Shown here piece after piece: positions 1 through 8,688 of a stretch of DNA of 64,000 nt (the first letter of the stretch is position 1; each line of letters begins with the position of its first letter). This stretch comes from Steroidobacteraceae bacterium (GTDB lineage Bacteria > Pseudomonadota > Gammaproteobacteria > Steroidobacterales > Steroidobacteraceae): positions 1 to 64,000 of the forward strand of contig JABAQN010000020.1 in assembly GCA_019187495.1 (NCBI GenBank), read 5' to 3'. The notes under the pieces are model-generated. The model saw only the letters and a program-made list of their open reading frames with translations. It had not been told where the DNA came from and did no database searches. A program made the translations under genes and the position numbers.

Positions 1-1192
1 GGTGCTCGGTCCGACCTGGGAGCAGCTCTTTGCGCGCGATGCGGCGGCCGGCGCGGCCGCGCCCGTCGCGTGGTGGCGCACCCGGCGCGAGGCGCTGCTG
101 ACGGCGCTCGGCTCGCGCGAGGCCGCCTACGTGTACGACCTCGCGAGCGTCGAATCGGCGGCGCGCGCGCTCGTGGCGCTGCGCTCGGTTTCCCGCGTCT
201 GGTACGCGATGAAGGCGAACTCGCACCCGGAACTGCTGCGCCGGATCCACGCGGCGGGCATCGGCCTCGAATGTGTATCGCGCGGCGAGATCGAGCATGC
301 CGGGCGCCATGTCCCGGGCATCCTGCCGCAGGACATCCTCTACACGCCGAATTTCGCCTCGCGCGAGGAGTACGCATGGGCGCTCGGCGCCGGCGTGCGC
401 CTCACGATCGACAGCAGCTATCCGCTGCGGCACTGGAGTGAGCTCTTCCGGGGCCGCGACCTCTACGTGCGGGTGGACAGGGGTACCGGCGTCGGGCACC
501 ACCAGCATGTGCGCACGGCGGGCGCGCACGCGAAGTTCGGCGTGCCGATCGACGAACTCGCGTCGCTCGCCGGGCTCGCGCAGGCCGCGGGCGCACGCAT
601 CGTCGGCTTGCATGCGCACCCGGGCAGCGGCGTGTTCGATGTCGAAAGCTGGCGGCAGACCGCGCGCCTGCTCGCCGCGGAGGCGGCACGTTTCCCGGAC
701 CTGCGATCGATCAACGTGGGCGGTGGTCTCGGTGTGCCGGATCGCAGTGACCGGCCGCCGCTCGATCTCGCGCGACTCGACGCGGTGCTCGGCGAGGTGC
801 GCGCGGCAAATCCCGGCATCGAGCTATGGCTCGAGCCGGGGCGCTACCTGGTCGCGGCGGCGGGCGTGCTCCTTGCGCGCGTCACGCAGACGAAGGAGAA
901 GGGCGAGGTCCGCTATGTCGGCGTCGCGACCGGCATGAATTCACTGATCCGGCCGGCGCTCTACGGCGCGTACCACGAGATCGTGAATCTCACGCGCCTC
1001 GACACTCCGGCGACCGAAGTCGTCAATGTCGTCGGGCCGATCTGCGAAAGCGCGGACGTGCTCGGCCACGACCGGCTGCTTCCGCCGACCGTCGAAGGTG
1101 ACGTGCTGCTGCTCGCGACGGCGGGTGCCTACGGGCACGTGATGAGCTCGTCGTACAACCTGCGCGCGCCGGCCGAAGAATTACTGCTTTGA
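1..1192 (+). CDS. lysA: Diaminopimelate decarboxylase, probably C-terminal part of a fused aspartate kinase/DAP decarboxylase (5' truncated by window edge)
   Basis: Last step of lysine synthesis: PLP-dependent decarboxylation of meso-diaminopimelate to L-lysine. The reading frame is open to the first base of the window. About 396 residues are visible. The PLP lysine lies in the motif YAMKANSHPE (K71 of the visible part), followed by the metal- and phosphate-binding stretch NVGGGLG and the active-site motif CESADVLG near the C-terminus. Established knowledge: Xanthomonas-type bacteria carry this enzyme fused behind an aspartate kinase. The visible N-terminus (GPTWEQLFA... WWR) resembles that interdomain region, so the true gene probably starts far upstream. 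Its 3' end overlaps the convergent hisIE stop by 12 bp. The decarboxylase call is firm; the fusion is inferred. Confidence 0.85.
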   Translation, partial: VLGPTWEQLFARDAAAGAAAPVAWWRTRREALLTALGSREAAYVYDLASVESAARALVALRSVSRVWYAMKANSHPELLRRIHAAGIGLECVSRGEIEHAGRHVPGILPQDILYTPNFASREEYAWALGAGVRLTIDSSYPLRHWSELFRGRDLYVRVDRGTGVGHHQHVRTAGAHAKFGVPIDELASLAGLAQAAGARIVGLHAHPGSGVFDVESWRQTARLLAAEAARFPDLRSINVGGGLGVPDRSDRPPLDLARLDAVLGEVRAANPGIELWLEPGRYLVAAAGVLLARVTQTKEKGEVRYVGVATGMNSLIRPALYGAYHEIVNLTRLDTPATEVVNVVGPICESADVLGHDRLLPPTVEGDVLLLATAGAYGHVMSSSYNLRAPAEELLL

Positions 1193-1810
1193 GCGCGCCG
1201 CGAGCGCGCCCACGACCGCCGCCAGCGACACGTCACGGCTGCGCAGCAGCACGAGCAGGTGATACAAAAGGTCGGCGGCTTCGCTGACGAGCTTGTCGGC
1301 CGATTCGGCGCTCCCCGCGAGTGCCACCTCCACGCCTTCCTCCCCGACTTTCTGCGCGATGCGCAGGGGTCCTGCATCCAGGAGCCGAGTCGTGTAACTG
1401 CCTTCGGGCCGCTCGGCCTGCCGGCGCGCGATCAACGCCTCGAGTGCGGCGAGCGGAGCGAGCGCGCCGGCCGAGGTGGCGGGCGTATCACCGAAGCAGG
1501 TCCGGCAACCCTTGTGGCAGACCGGGCCGCGCGGCCGCGCCGTGACGAGCAGCGTGTCGGCATCGCAGTCGGCGGCGATTTCGACGAGATCGAGCGTGTG
1601 GCCGGATGTTTCGCCCTTTTCCCACAGGCGCTTGCGGCTGCGGCTGTAGAAGACGACCCGGCCGCGCTCGAGCGTGGCCCCGAGCGCCGCGGCGTTCATG
1701 TAGCCGAGCATCAGCACCGCGCCGCTGCCCTCATCCTGCACGATCGCCGGCACGAGTCCGTCGCGCGCATCGAATGCGATCGTGACGAGGTCCGCCTTCG
1801 AGAAATTCAT
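1181..1810 (-). CDS. hisIE: Bifunctional phosphoribosyl-AMP cyclohydrolase / phosphoribosyl-ATP pyrophosphatase
   Basis: Catalyses steps 2 and 3 of histidine synthesis: pyrophosphohydrolysis of PR-ATP, then ring opening of PR-AMP. The 209-residue protein has an N-terminal cyclohydrolase domain (about 1-115) with the Zn/Mg motif CDADTLL and the Cys pair CHKGCRTCF. The C-terminal all-alpha pyrophosphatase domain (about 118-209) has the motif [12 protein letters not shown] and the segment [14 protein letters not shown]. The start at 1810 is chosen because its ATG overlaps the hisF stop (ATGA). It is the last gene of the his operon and ends convergently with lysA. The fused form is usual in gammaproteobacteria. 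Confidence 0.95.
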   Translation of the reverse strand: MNFSKADLVTIAFDARDGLVPAIVQDEGSGAVLMLGYMNAAALGATLERGRVVFYSRSRKRLWEKGETSGHTLDLVEIAADCDADTLLVTARPRGPVCHKGCRTCFGDTPATSAGALAPLAALEALIARRQAERPEGSYTTRLLDAGPLRIAQKVGEEGVEVALAGSAESADKLVSEAADLLYHLLVLLRSRDVSLAAVVGALAARSKQ

Positions 1811-2574
1811 CGCCGCACCTCGATGCCCGCGGCCGCGAGCGCCGCCTTGAGTGCCGGGATCGCGATATCGCCGGAATGGAACACGCTCGCCGCGAGCGCC
1901 GCGTCGACGCCGGCCTCGCGGAACACCGCCTCGAAGTGTGCGATGGCACCGGCGCCACCCGAGGCGACGAGCGGCACCGTGCACACCGCGCGCACGGCCG
2001 CGAGTTGCGCGAGGTCATAGCCGCGCCGTACGCCATCGCTCGCCATGCAGTTGAGCACGATTTCGCCGGCACCGCGCCGCTCGACCTCCCGCACCCAGTC
2101 GAGTGTATCGCGGCCGGCATCGTGCGCGCGGCCGGGATCACCCGTCAGCGCGTGTACGCGCCAGCCGGCGGGCGTGGTCTCGCTGTCGATGCCGACCACG
2201 ATGCATTGCGAGCCGAAGCGCGCCGCGAGCCGGTCGATCAGCGGCGGATCGGCGAGCGCCGGCGAATTCACCGAAATCTTCTCGGCGCCCGCGGCGAGCA
2301 CGGCTTCGGCGTCCGCGACGCTGCGAATGCCCCCTGCGACGCAAAACGGGATGTCGAGCACGCCCGCGACGCGTCGCACCCACTCGCGATCGACCGAGCG
2401 GCCCTCGGGGCTCGCGGTGATGTCGTAAAAAACGAGCTCATCCGCGCCCTCGTCGCGGTAGCGCGTGGCGAGTTCGAGGATGTCGCCGGCGACCGTGTGG
2501 CCGCGAAAGCGCACGCCCTTGACGACCACGCCGTCGCGCACGTCGAGGCAGGGGATTATGCGGCGGGAAAGAAT
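1807..2574 (-). CDS. hisF: Imidazole glycerol phosphate synthase cyclase subunit HisF, apparently initiated at ATT
   Basis: Cyclase subunit of IGP synthase, which makes IGP and AICAR using ammonia channelled from HisH. The (beta/alpha)8 barrel of 255 residues carries the catalytic D11 in CLDVRDG, the ring DSETTP near residue 130, and ASGGAG and GALAASVFH-like phosphate-binding loops near the C-terminus. The family normally begins M-L-x-[KR]-R-I-I-P. Here the residue at the Met position is encoded by ATT (2574-2572), and I find no in-frame ATG, GTG or TTG between there and the hisA-overlapping upstream sequence. An AGGCGGAG Shine-Dalgarno sequence lies 8 nt upstream of ATT. The gene overlaps the hisA end by 19 nt and the hisIE start by ATGA. 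Confidence 0.92.
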   Translation of the reverse strand: MLSRRIIPCLDVRDGVVVKGVRFRGHTVAGDILELATRYRDEGADELVFYDITASPEGRSVDREWVRRVAGVLDIPFCVAGGIRSVADAEAVLAAGAEKISVNSPALADPPLIDRLAARFGSQCIVVGIDSETTPAGWRVHALTGDPGRAHDAGRDTLDWVREVERRGAGEIVLNCMASDGVRRGYDLAQLAAVRAVCTVPLVASGGAGAIAHFEAVFREAGVDAALAASVFHSGDIAIPALKAALAAAGIEVRR

Positions 2575-3296
2575 GGCTGCAGCTCCGCCTGCGTAAGCCG
2601 ATGCTCGAGGAGCGCGCGACCGCTGACCGCGGCGCTCAAACCGAGTCCGGCGAGCGATGCGAGATCGGCGACGTCGCGCACACCGCCCGAGGCCTGCCAC
2701 GCGATGCCGGGAAAGCGGCGCCCGGCCTCCCCGTAGAGCGCGAGATTGGGCCCGGCGAGTGCGCCGTCGCGCGCGACGTCGGTGCACAGCACATGCTTCA
2801 GGCCGTGCGTGGCGTAGTCCGCGACAGCGTCCCAGAGGCTGACCGGCGAAGCGCGCACCCAGCCCCGCGTCTGCACGCGCGGCGTGTCGTCCGCATCCAC
2901 CCGGACATCGAGCGCGAGGCAGATCCGCTCGGGCCCGAAGCGGCGCAGCCACTCACGCACTTCGGCGGGCTGCTCGATCGCGGCGCTGCCGACCACGATG
3001 CGCGCGACGCCGTTCTGCAGCAGGTCCTCGACGATCGCCTGCGAGCGCACGCCGCCGCCGACCTGGAGCTTCAGGAGCTTGCGGGAGGCGAGGGCGAGGA
3101 TCGTGTCGCGGTGGGCGAGCCGGCCGTCGCGCGCACCGTCGAGATCGACGATATGCAGCCAGTGCGCGCCGCAGGACGCATAGCGCTCGAGGAGCTCGGC
3201 GGGGCTCACCTCGTAATGCGTCTCCGCGTCGAAATTCCCCTGGTGGAGCCGCACGCAGCGCCCGCCCCTGAGGTCGATGGAAGGAATCAGGAGCAT
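2556..3296 (-). CDS. hisA: Phosphoribosylformimino-5-aminoimidazole carboxamide ribotide isomerase
   Basis: Amadori rearrangement of ProFAR to PRFAR, the fourth step of histidine synthesis. The 246-residue half-barrel protein has the catalytic D8 in IPSIDLRGG, the phosphate-binding loop QVGGGVR, and the second catalytic aspartate in CTDVARDG. Its length matches the family (about 245). It overlaps hisH by 10 bp upstream and hisF by 19 bp downstream, consistent with translational coupling within the his operon. Nothing is unusual in the protein itself. Confidence 0.96.
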   Translation of the reverse strand: MLLIPSIDLRGGRCVRLHQGNFDAETHYEVSPAELLERYASCGAHWLHIVDLDGARDGRLAHRDTILALASRKLLKLQVGGGVRSQAIVEDLLQNGVARIVVGSAAIEQPAEVREWLRRFGPERICLALDVRVDADDTPRVQTRGWVRASPVSLWDAVADYATHGLKHVLCTDVARDGALAGPNLALYGEAGRRFPGIAWQASGGVRDVADLASLAGLGLSAAVSGRALLEHRLTQAELQPFFPAA

Positions 3297-3904
3297 GGGG
3301 CCAACCGGAGGAAGTTCTGCAGGATGCGCGCGCCGGCGGAACCGGAACGCTCGGGATGGAACTGGGTGCCGACGAAGTTGTCGCGCGCGACCACCGCGGT
3401 GAGATCGTCGCCGTAGTCGGTCAGTGCGACCGACTCGGCCGTGACGGGTGCCGCGTAGCTGTGCACGAAGTAGAGGTGCGTCCCGCTCTCGATGCCCGCG
3501 AGCAGCGGGTGATCCTGGCGCGCCCGCACGCGGTTCCAGCCCATGTGCGGCACCGGACGCCCCGGCGATGCCGCGAGCCGCTGCACGGCGGCCGGCACGA
3601 TGCCGAGGCAGCGCGCGCCGCCTTCCTCGGAATGCTCGTAGAGGAGCTGCATGCCGAGGCAGATGCCGAGCACCGGCTGGCTCAGCGTGGGCAGCACGTC
3701 ATCGAGACCCGTTCGCTGCAGGCGTGCCATGGCATCGCCGGCCGAGCCGACGCCCGGCAGCAGCACGCGTGGTGCCCGGCGTATCGCCTCCGGGTCGGCA
3801 CTCACCTGCGAGCGCGCTCCGAGACGATCGAGCGCGAAGGCGAGCGAGGCGAGATTGGCGCCGCCGCTGTCGACGATCACGACATCGATCGCGGCGCGCG
3901 TCAC
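3287..3904 (-). CDS. hisH: Imidazole glycerol phosphate synthase glutamine amidotransferase subunit
   Basis: Glutaminase partner of HisF, supplying ammonia for IGP synthesis. It is a class I glutamine amidotransferase of 205 residues. The nucleophilic Cys is C82 in GICLGMQLLYEHSEEG, and the His/Glu of the triad lie in THLYFVHSY... FVGTQFHPERSG. The start at 3904 is a GTG that overlaps the hisB stop (GTGA). An ATG further upstream would add about 27 low-complexity residues inside hisB and is rejected. Family N-termini usually read I-V-D-Y-G-x-G-N-L. Here it is VIVDSGGANLAS, a mild divergence. Confidence 0.95.
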   Translation of the reverse strand: MTRAAIDVVIVDSGGANLASLAFALDRLGARSQVSADPEAIRRAPRVLLPGVGSAGDAMARLQRTGLDDVLPTLSQPVLGICLGMQLLYEHSEEGGARCLGIVPAAVQRLAASPGRPVPHMGWNRVRARQDHPLLAGIESGTHLYFVHSYAAPVTAESVALTDYGDDLTAVVARDNFVGTQFHPERSGSAGARILQNFLRLAPCS

Positions 3905-4974
3905 AACACGCCCTTGGTGCTCGGCAGGTCGTCGCCCTCGCGCCGCAGTGCCTGGCGCAGCGCGCGGCCCGTCGCCTTGAAGCACGCCTCGACCATGTGG
4001 TGCGCATTGTCGCCCTTGACCGCGACATGGATCGCCGCACCGAGCGCTTCGGCGAGCGAGCGGAAGAAGTGCGGGACGAGTTCGGTCGGCAGGCCACCCA
4101 CCTGTTCGCGGCCGAAGCGGCCGTCGAAGACCGCGTAGGCACGCCCCGAGAGGTCGATCGATGCCTGCGCCTCGGCTTCGTCCATCGGCAGCAGGAAGCC
4201 GTAGCGCGCGAGGCCGCGCTTGTCGCCGAGCGCGCGCCGCAGCGCCTCGCCGAGCGCGAGCGCGCAGTCCTCGACCGTGTGGTGCTCATCGACATGCAGG
4301 TCGCCGCTGCAGTCGAGCTCGAGCGCGAAGCCGCCGTGCTTGGCGAGCTGCTCGAGCATGTGATCGAAAAAGCCGATGCCGCTCGCTGCGCGGATCGATC
4401 CCGGGTTGTCGAGGTCGACCGCGACACGGATGCGCGTTTCGCGCGTCTGCCGGTCGGCAGTCGCCCGTCGTGCGCCGAATTCGCGCACGATCGCGGGCCA
4501 GGTTTCGCCGGGCGTGCCGCCCTGGCGCACGCGCAAGCCGCGCACGCCGAGATTCGCCGCGAACTCGAGATCCGTGTCCCGGTCGCCGATCATGACGCTC
4601 GCAGCGAGGTCCACCTGCTGCTCGCGCACCCATGCGTCGACGAGGCCGGTGCGCGGCTTGCGGCATGCGCAGTCGTCGCGACGCAAGTGCGGACAGATGA
4701 ACACCGCCTCGAACCCGATGCCCTGGCTCGCGAAGGCGTCGATGACGAAGCGGTGCGCGGTATCGAACGCCGCGCGCGGAAAGGCAGGCGTGCCGAGCCC
4801 GTCCTGGTTGGTCACCATCGCGAAGCGGTAGCCGCGGTCGCGCAAGGTCGCGAGCGCAGCGAACACACCCGGCATGAAGCGGATCTTTTCGAGTGAATCG
4901 ACCTGGTTGTCGGGCGGCTCCTCGATCAGCGTGCCGTCGCGATCGACGAAGACGATGGCGCGGGGACTTGTCAT
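3901..4974 (-). CDS. hisB: Bifunctional histidinol-phosphatase / imidazole glycerol phosphate dehydratase
   Basis: Catalyses dehydration of IGP to imidazole acetol phosphate and dephosphorylation of histidinol phosphate. The 357-residue protein matches the enterobacterial fusion (about 355). The N-terminal HAD phosphatase domain (1-165) has the nucleophile and acid D11 and D13 in VDRDGTL and a Zn-binding Cys/His cluster ICPHLRRDDCACRKP. The C-terminal dehydratase domain (about 168-357) has the metal motifs DEHHTVEDCALALG and HHMVEACFK. The start at 4974 is an ATG overlapping the hisC stop (ATGA). The two domains act at non-consecutive steps. Confidence 0.96.
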   Translation of the reverse strand: MTSPRAIVFVDRDGTLIEEPPDNQVDSLEKIRFMPGVFAALATLRDRGYRFAMVTNQDGLGTPAFPRAAFDTAHRFVIDAFASQGIGFEAVFICPHLRRDDCACRKPRTGLVDAWVREQQVDLAASVMIGDRDTDLEFAANLGVRGLRVRQGGTPGETWPAIVREFGARRATADRQTRETRIRVAVDLDNPGSIRAASGIGFFDHMLEQLAKHGGFALELDCSGDLHVDEHHTVEDCALALGEALRRALGDKRGLARYGFLLPMDEAEAQASIDLSGRAYAVFDGRFGREQVGGLPTELVPHFFRSLAEALGAAIHVAVKGDNAHHMVEACFKATGRALRQALRREGDDLPSTKGVL

Positions 4975-6029
4975 GCGAGGCTCCCGAGGAGCCGGTCGTT
5001 CTGCTCCGGGCTCCCGACCGTGATGCGCAGCGCGTGCCCGAGCCCGGGCCGGTCCGTGAAATCGCGCACCAGCAGGCGCGCCGCGTGCAGCCGTGCGAGC
5101 GCGGCGGCGGGCGCTTCGAACTCGACCAGCAGGAAATTCGCATCGCTCGGCCACACGCGCAGGACGCCCGGCAGCTGCGTGAGCGCCGCACGCAACCGCT
5201 CGCGCTCGCGCACCAGCGCCGCGATGCGCTCGCGGGCGATGCGCCGTCCTCCCGTCGACAGTGCTTCGAGCGCCGCCTCGATGCTGGGCTGGGCGATGGC
5301 GTAGGGCGGCACGATCCTGCGCAGCAGCGCGACGATGCGCGGGTCGGCGACCAGTGTCCCGATCCGCGCACCGGCGAGCCCGTAGGCCTTCGACAGCGTG
5401 CGCAGCACGACGACGTGCGGCGAGCGTCCGATCATGGAGGCGAAGCTCGCCGCCGCGGAGAATTCGATGTAGGCCTCGTCGATCACGACGAGCGCACGTC
5501 CGGCGGCCGCCTCCACCACTGCATGCACACTCCCCGCGTCGAGCGCGTTGCCGGTCGGGTTATTGGGTGTGCAGAGGAACACGAGCCGGATATCGCCCCG
5601 TGCGCAGCGGGCGGCGACCTGCGGCACGTCGAGCGCATAGCCCGCCTCGCGATCGAGCGGCATCGAAACGACCTCGGCGCCCTGGATGCGCGCCGCGACG
5701 GCATACATCCCGAAGGTCGGCGGACAGACGATCACGGCGTCGCGTCCGGCCGTACAGAACGCGCGCACGAGGAGATCGATCGCCTCGTCACTGCCGCGGC
5801 AAGCGAGCGTGCGGCCCCGCTCGACGCCATACAGATCGGCGAGCCGCGCGGCGAGCGCGTCCGGGTGCGGTTCGGGGTAGCGGTTGAGGCCTGCGATCGA
5901 CCGGTCGGACAGCGAGCGCCACGGCAGCTCGTTCGCGTGCAGGCGTTCGAGGGCGGGATCCCACGCCGCATGTTCATACGCCGCGAGCGCGCGGATCTCC
6001 GGCCGGGCGAGGGCGACAGGATCGTTCAT
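4971..6029 (-). CDS. hisC: Histidinol-phosphate aminotransferase
   Basis: PLP-dependent transamination of imidazole acetol phosphate to histidinol phosphate with glutamate. The 352-residue fold-type I aminotransferase has the motif CTPNNPTGN, the aspartate in VVIDEAYIEF, and the Schiff-base lysine in RTLSKAYGLAGARIG (about K214). The start at 6029 is the ATG overlapping the hisD stop. It sits between hisD and hisB in the conserved gammaproteobacterial order D-C-B. A small substrate-range uncertainty (aromatic aminotransferase activity) is usual for this family. Confidence 0.95.
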   Translation of the reverse strand: MNDPVALARPEIRALAAYEHAAWDPALERLHANELPWRSLSDRSIAGLNRYPEPHPDALAARLADLYGVERGRTLACRGSDEAIDLLVRAFCTAGRDAVIVCPPTFGMYAVAARIQGAEVVSMPLDREAGYALDVPQVAARCARGDIRLVFLCTPNNPTGNALDAGSVHAVVEAAAGRALVVIDEAYIEFSAAASFASMIGRSPHVVVLRTLSKAYGLAGARIGTLVADPRIVALLRRIVPPYAIAQPSIEAALEALSTGGRRIARERIAALVRERERLRAALTQLPGVLRVWPSDANFLLVEFEAPAAALARLHAARLLVRDFTDRPGLGHALRITVGSPEQNDRLLGSLA

Positions 6030-7351
6030 CGCGGACTGCCGAGCGCCGCGAGGCGCAACTCCACCGCCGCCGCATGGGCATCGAGCCCCTCGAGTCGTGC
6101 GAGCGTCACGGCGGTCGGACCGAGATCGCCGAGGCCTTCCTCGCCGAGTTCCTGCACGGTGATGCGCTTTTCGAAATCGAGCAGTGACAGACCGCTCAGC
6201 GCCCGCGCGTAACCGTAGGTCGGCAGGACATGGTTCGCCCCGGAACAATAGTCCCCGATCGGTTCCGGCGACCATGGCCCGAGGAACACCGACCCGGCGC
6301 TTTCAACCGCATCGAGCCACCGGCGCGGCGCGCGCACCTGCAGGATCAGGTGTTCCGGGGCGTAGGCATTCGAGACGGCGAGGGCGGTGGCGAGATCTTC
6401 GACGACGATCACGCGTATCGCACGCACCGACTCGGCGAGTATCGCCTGGCGCGACAGGGACGGCAGTTGCCGCTCGATTTCAGCCACCGTGGCCGCTGCG
6501 AGCGTGGCGGAATCCGTGACGAGGATCGACTGCGCGACCGGATCGTGTTCGGCCTGCGCGAGGAGGTCCGAGGCGACGAAGTCGGCGCGCGCGCCGTCGT
6601 CCGCGACGACCAGCACTTCCGAAGGCCCCGCAGGCAGATCGAGCGAAGCGCCCGCGGGGTCGGCCGCCACGACCTGCTTCGCCGCGGTTACCCAGGCATT
6701 GCCCGGCCCGAAGATCTTGTCCACCTTCGGCACCGATTCCGTTCCGTACGCCAGCGCCGCAATGGCCTGTGCGCCCCCCACCTTGAACACGGTGTCGATA
6801 CCGCACAACTCCGCGGCGACGAGCACCGCAGCCGCCGCGCGGCCGTCGGGACCCGGCGCGGTGCACAGTACGCGTTGCCGGCAGTTTGCGAGCCGCGCCG
6901 GCACCGCCAGCATCACGACGGCCGAGGGCAGCGGCGCCGAGCCCGACGGCACGTAGAGGCCGACCGATGCGATCGGACGCACGACGCGCTCGCAGCGCAC
7001 GCCGCGCGTCGTTTCGATCGTGAGCGGCGCAAGTCGCTGCGCGACGTGGAAAGCCTCGACATGGCGGATCGCGCGCTCGATGGCGGCGATGTCGCCTGGC
7101 GCGAGCGCCGCGCGCGCGGCGGCGAACTCCCCGGTTGCGACGCGCAGGTTGGCGATCTGCTCCGGGGCCACGCGATCGAAGCGGGCCGTGAAGCGCCGCA
7201 CCGCCGCGTCGCCTTCGGTGCGCACCGCCTCGATGATCGCCTTCGCGTCGGCGAGCAAGGCAGGCGACTGCGCGGCGCGCGGCCTCGCGAGGAGTTGCGC
7301 GCGGGTGGCGGCATCGAGTCGGGCCCAGTCGTGGATCGCGACGGCACTCAC
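6026..7351 (-). CDS. hisD: Histidinol dehydrogenase
   Basis: Final two steps of histidine synthesis: NAD-dependent oxidation of histidinol to histidinal and then histidine, with a Zn site. The 441-residue protein has typical motifs: LYVPSG and LCGIDTVFKVGGAQAIAALA, GPGNAWVTAAKQ, the GPSEVLVVAD segment, LAQAEHDP (Zn/catalytic His), and the C-terminal APEHLIL plus SGANHVLPT with a metal-ligand His. The GTG start at 7351 overlaps the hisG stop (GTGA). An ATG further upstream would add about 31 Arg/Ala-rich residues inside hisG and is rejected. Confidence 0.95.
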   Translation of the reverse strand: MSAVAIHDWARLDAATRAQLLARPRAAQSPALLADAKAIIEAVRTEGDAAVRRFTARFDRVAPEQIANLRVATGEFAAARAALAPGDIAAIERAIRHVEAFHVAQRLAPLTIETTRGVRCERVVRPIASVGLYVPSGSAPLPSAVVMLAVPARLANCRQRVLCTAPGPDGRAAAAVLVAAELCGIDTVFKVGGAQAIAALAYGTESVPKVDKIFGPGNAWVTAAKQVVAADPAGASLDLPAGPSEVLVVADDGARADFVASDLLAQAEHDPVAQSILVTDSATLAAATVAEIERQLPSLSRQAILAESVRAIRVIVVEDLATALAVSNAYAPEHLILQVRAPRRWLDAVESAGSVFLGPWSPEPIGDYCSGANHVLPTYGYARALSGLSLLDFEKRITVQELGEEGLGDLGPTAVTLARLEGLDAHAAAVELRLAALGSPR

Positions 7352-8247
7352 GAGAGCATCTTCTCGACGGGCAGCACGAGGAGCGCGCTCGCGCCGGCGC
7401 GCTTCAGGCTCTCGAGCGTTTCCCAGAACACATTCTCGCGGCACACGGCGTGGATCGCGACCTTGTCCGGATGGCCTTCGAGCGGGATGATCGTCGGCGA
7501 TTCGCTACCCGGCAGCAGCCGCCGGATTTCGTCGAGCGCCGCGCGCGGCGCGTGCAGCATGATGTATTTGCTTTCCTTCACCTGCTGCACGCCGTCGATG
7601 CGCATCAGCAACCGCTCCACCCAGTCATTCTTGAGCGGCGGGAGCGCGACGGGCGTGCGGATCAGGACGGCATGGCTCTCGAGCACCGTCTCGACTTCCA
7701 CGAGATGATTGGCCTCGAGCGTGGAGCCGGTCGAGACGAGGTCGCAGATGACATCGGCCCGGCCGAGTCGCGGCGCGATCTCGACAGCGCCGGACAGCGT
7801 GACGATGTCCGCGACGATATTGCGCTCGGCGAGAAAGCGCGCCAGCAGGTGCGGGTAGGTGGTCGCGATGCGTTTGCCGGCGAGCGTACCCGCGCCATCC
7901 CACGCCGTATCCTTCGGCACGGCAATGGACAATCGGCAGCGCCCGAAGTCGAGCAGGCGCAGGGTCTCGAAGGAAACACGCACGCCCCGCGCCTCGAGCG
8001 CGAGCCGCTTCTCCTCGAGCACGTTGCGACCGACGAGGCCCAGGTCGCACACGTCCTCCTGCACGAGGTCCGGGATGTCGTCGTCGCGTACGAAGAGCAC
8101 GTCGAGCGGCATGTTCTCGCCGAATCCCACCAACTGATCCTTGCCACGCGAGAGCTTCAGGCCACAGCGCACGAGCAGATCGAGTGAAGGCTCGGTCAGC
8201 CGGCCGGATTTCTGTACTGCGAGCTTGAGGCGCCGGTCCCTATCCAT
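7348..8247 (-). CDS. hisG: ATP phosphoribosyltransferase, long form
   Basis: Committed step of histidine synthesis: condensation of ATP with PRPP, feedback-inhibited by histidine. At 299 residues it is the long form, with a C-terminal ACT-like regulatory domain (about 225-299) and so no need for HisZ. Diagnostic segments are LAVQKSGRL at the N-terminus, the PRPP-binding stretch DVICDLVSTGSTLEANHL, and SKYIMLHAP leading into the regulatory domain. The ATG at 8247 overlaps the end of the upstream TrpR-like gene by 8 bp. Besides allosteric control, transcription is probably set by that repressor. Confidence 0.95.
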   Translation of the reverse strand: MDRDRRLKLAVQKSGRLTEPSLDLLVRCGLKLSRGKDQLVGFGENMPLDVLFVRDDDIPDLVQEDVCDLGLVGRNVLEEKRLALEARGVRVSFETLRLLDFGRCRLSIAVPKDTAWDGAGTLAGKRIATTYPHLLARFLAERNIVADIVTLSGAVEIAPRLGRADVICDLVSTGSTLEANHLVEVETVLESHAVLIRTPVALPPLKNDWVERLLMRIDGVQQVKESKYIMLHAPRAALDEIRRLLPGSESPTIIPLEGHPDKVAIHAVCRENVFWETLESLKRAGASALLVLPVEKMLS

Positions 8248-8545
8248 ACATGCGCTGCACGGCGGTCGCGTAGCCACCGTTGCCCTCCGACAGGTAGCGC
8301 GCGACACGCCCGATCGTCGTCAGGCTGACACCGGTCAGGCGATGGATCTCGCGATAGGGCAGGCCGCGCTGCAGGCATTCGACGACTGCCCAGCGATCGG
8401 CCATGGCCTCGAGCTCCGCGGGGGTGCAGAGGTCACGGAAGAACGCGCGCGCTTCCTCGCTGGTGCGCAGCGTCAGTACGGCAGCGAAAAGGCTGCGCTC
8501 GTGCCGGGCTTCCTGGCGAGCCGTGACATTGAGGTGTTGCTTCAT
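8240..8545 (-). CDS. TrpR-like (YerC/YecD family) transcriptional regulator, probable repressor of the his operon
   Basis: A 101-residue, all-helical protein of the TrpR superfamily (YerC/YecD type). The core LCTPAELEAMADRWAVVECLQRGLPYREIHRLTGVSLTTIGRVARYL shows the TrpR helix-turn-helix layout, with recognition helix around TGVSLTTIGRVARYL. It is the first gene of the his operon, and its end overlaps hisG. Immediately upstream lies an 18-bp TrpR-type dyad in the presumed promoter. Inference: it represses its own operon in response to histidine or an intermediate. YerC-type proteins linked to his genes are often named HisR, but the ligand is not shown by the sequence. Confidence 0.85.
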   Translation of the reverse strand: MKQHLNVTARQEARHERSLFAAVLTLRTSEEARAFFRDLCTPAELEAMADRWAVVECLQRGLPYREIHRLTGVSLTTIGRVARYLSEGNGGYATAVQRMYG

Positions 8546-8559
8546 CGGGCGTCTGGGTC

Positions 8560-8590
8560 AATGTACTAATATGCTAGTACATTATCACAG
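8560..8590 (-). promoter_or_regulatory. Promoter and TrpR-type operator of the his operon
   Basis: Seen: a perfect inverted repeat with 9-nt arms, AATGTACTA (8560-8568) and TAGTACATT (8575-8583), around a 6-nt centre. The inner 18 bp, GTACTA-N6-TAGTAC, has the same half-sites and spacing as the E. coli trp operator (GTACTA/TAGTAC type). Reading leftwards on the minus strand, an extended -10 element TGTGATAAT (8589-8581) abuts the repeat, so the start site would fall inside the operator. The repressor gene's ATG lies 15 bp beyond. This is the expected layout for autorepression. No clear -35 element is visible. Confidence 0.8.
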
Positions 8591-8650
8591 GCTGGGGTGG
8601 CCGTACAGCCTGCCCCGGTCCCGTCCCGGGCCGGCCTGAAGGGGGTGTCC

Positions 8651-8680
8651 TTGACCGGCACGAGGCGCGCCCCCTAGACT
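8651..8680 (+). promoter_or_regulatory. Predicted sigma-70 promoter of metX-metB
   Basis: TTGACC (8651-8656) and TAGACT (8675-8680) are separated by 18 bp, giving a start site near 8687. That is directly before the first strand of the riboswitch P1 helix. The position relative to the riboswitch is the main support. Confidence 0.65.
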
Positions 8681-8688
8681 TCGCACCA

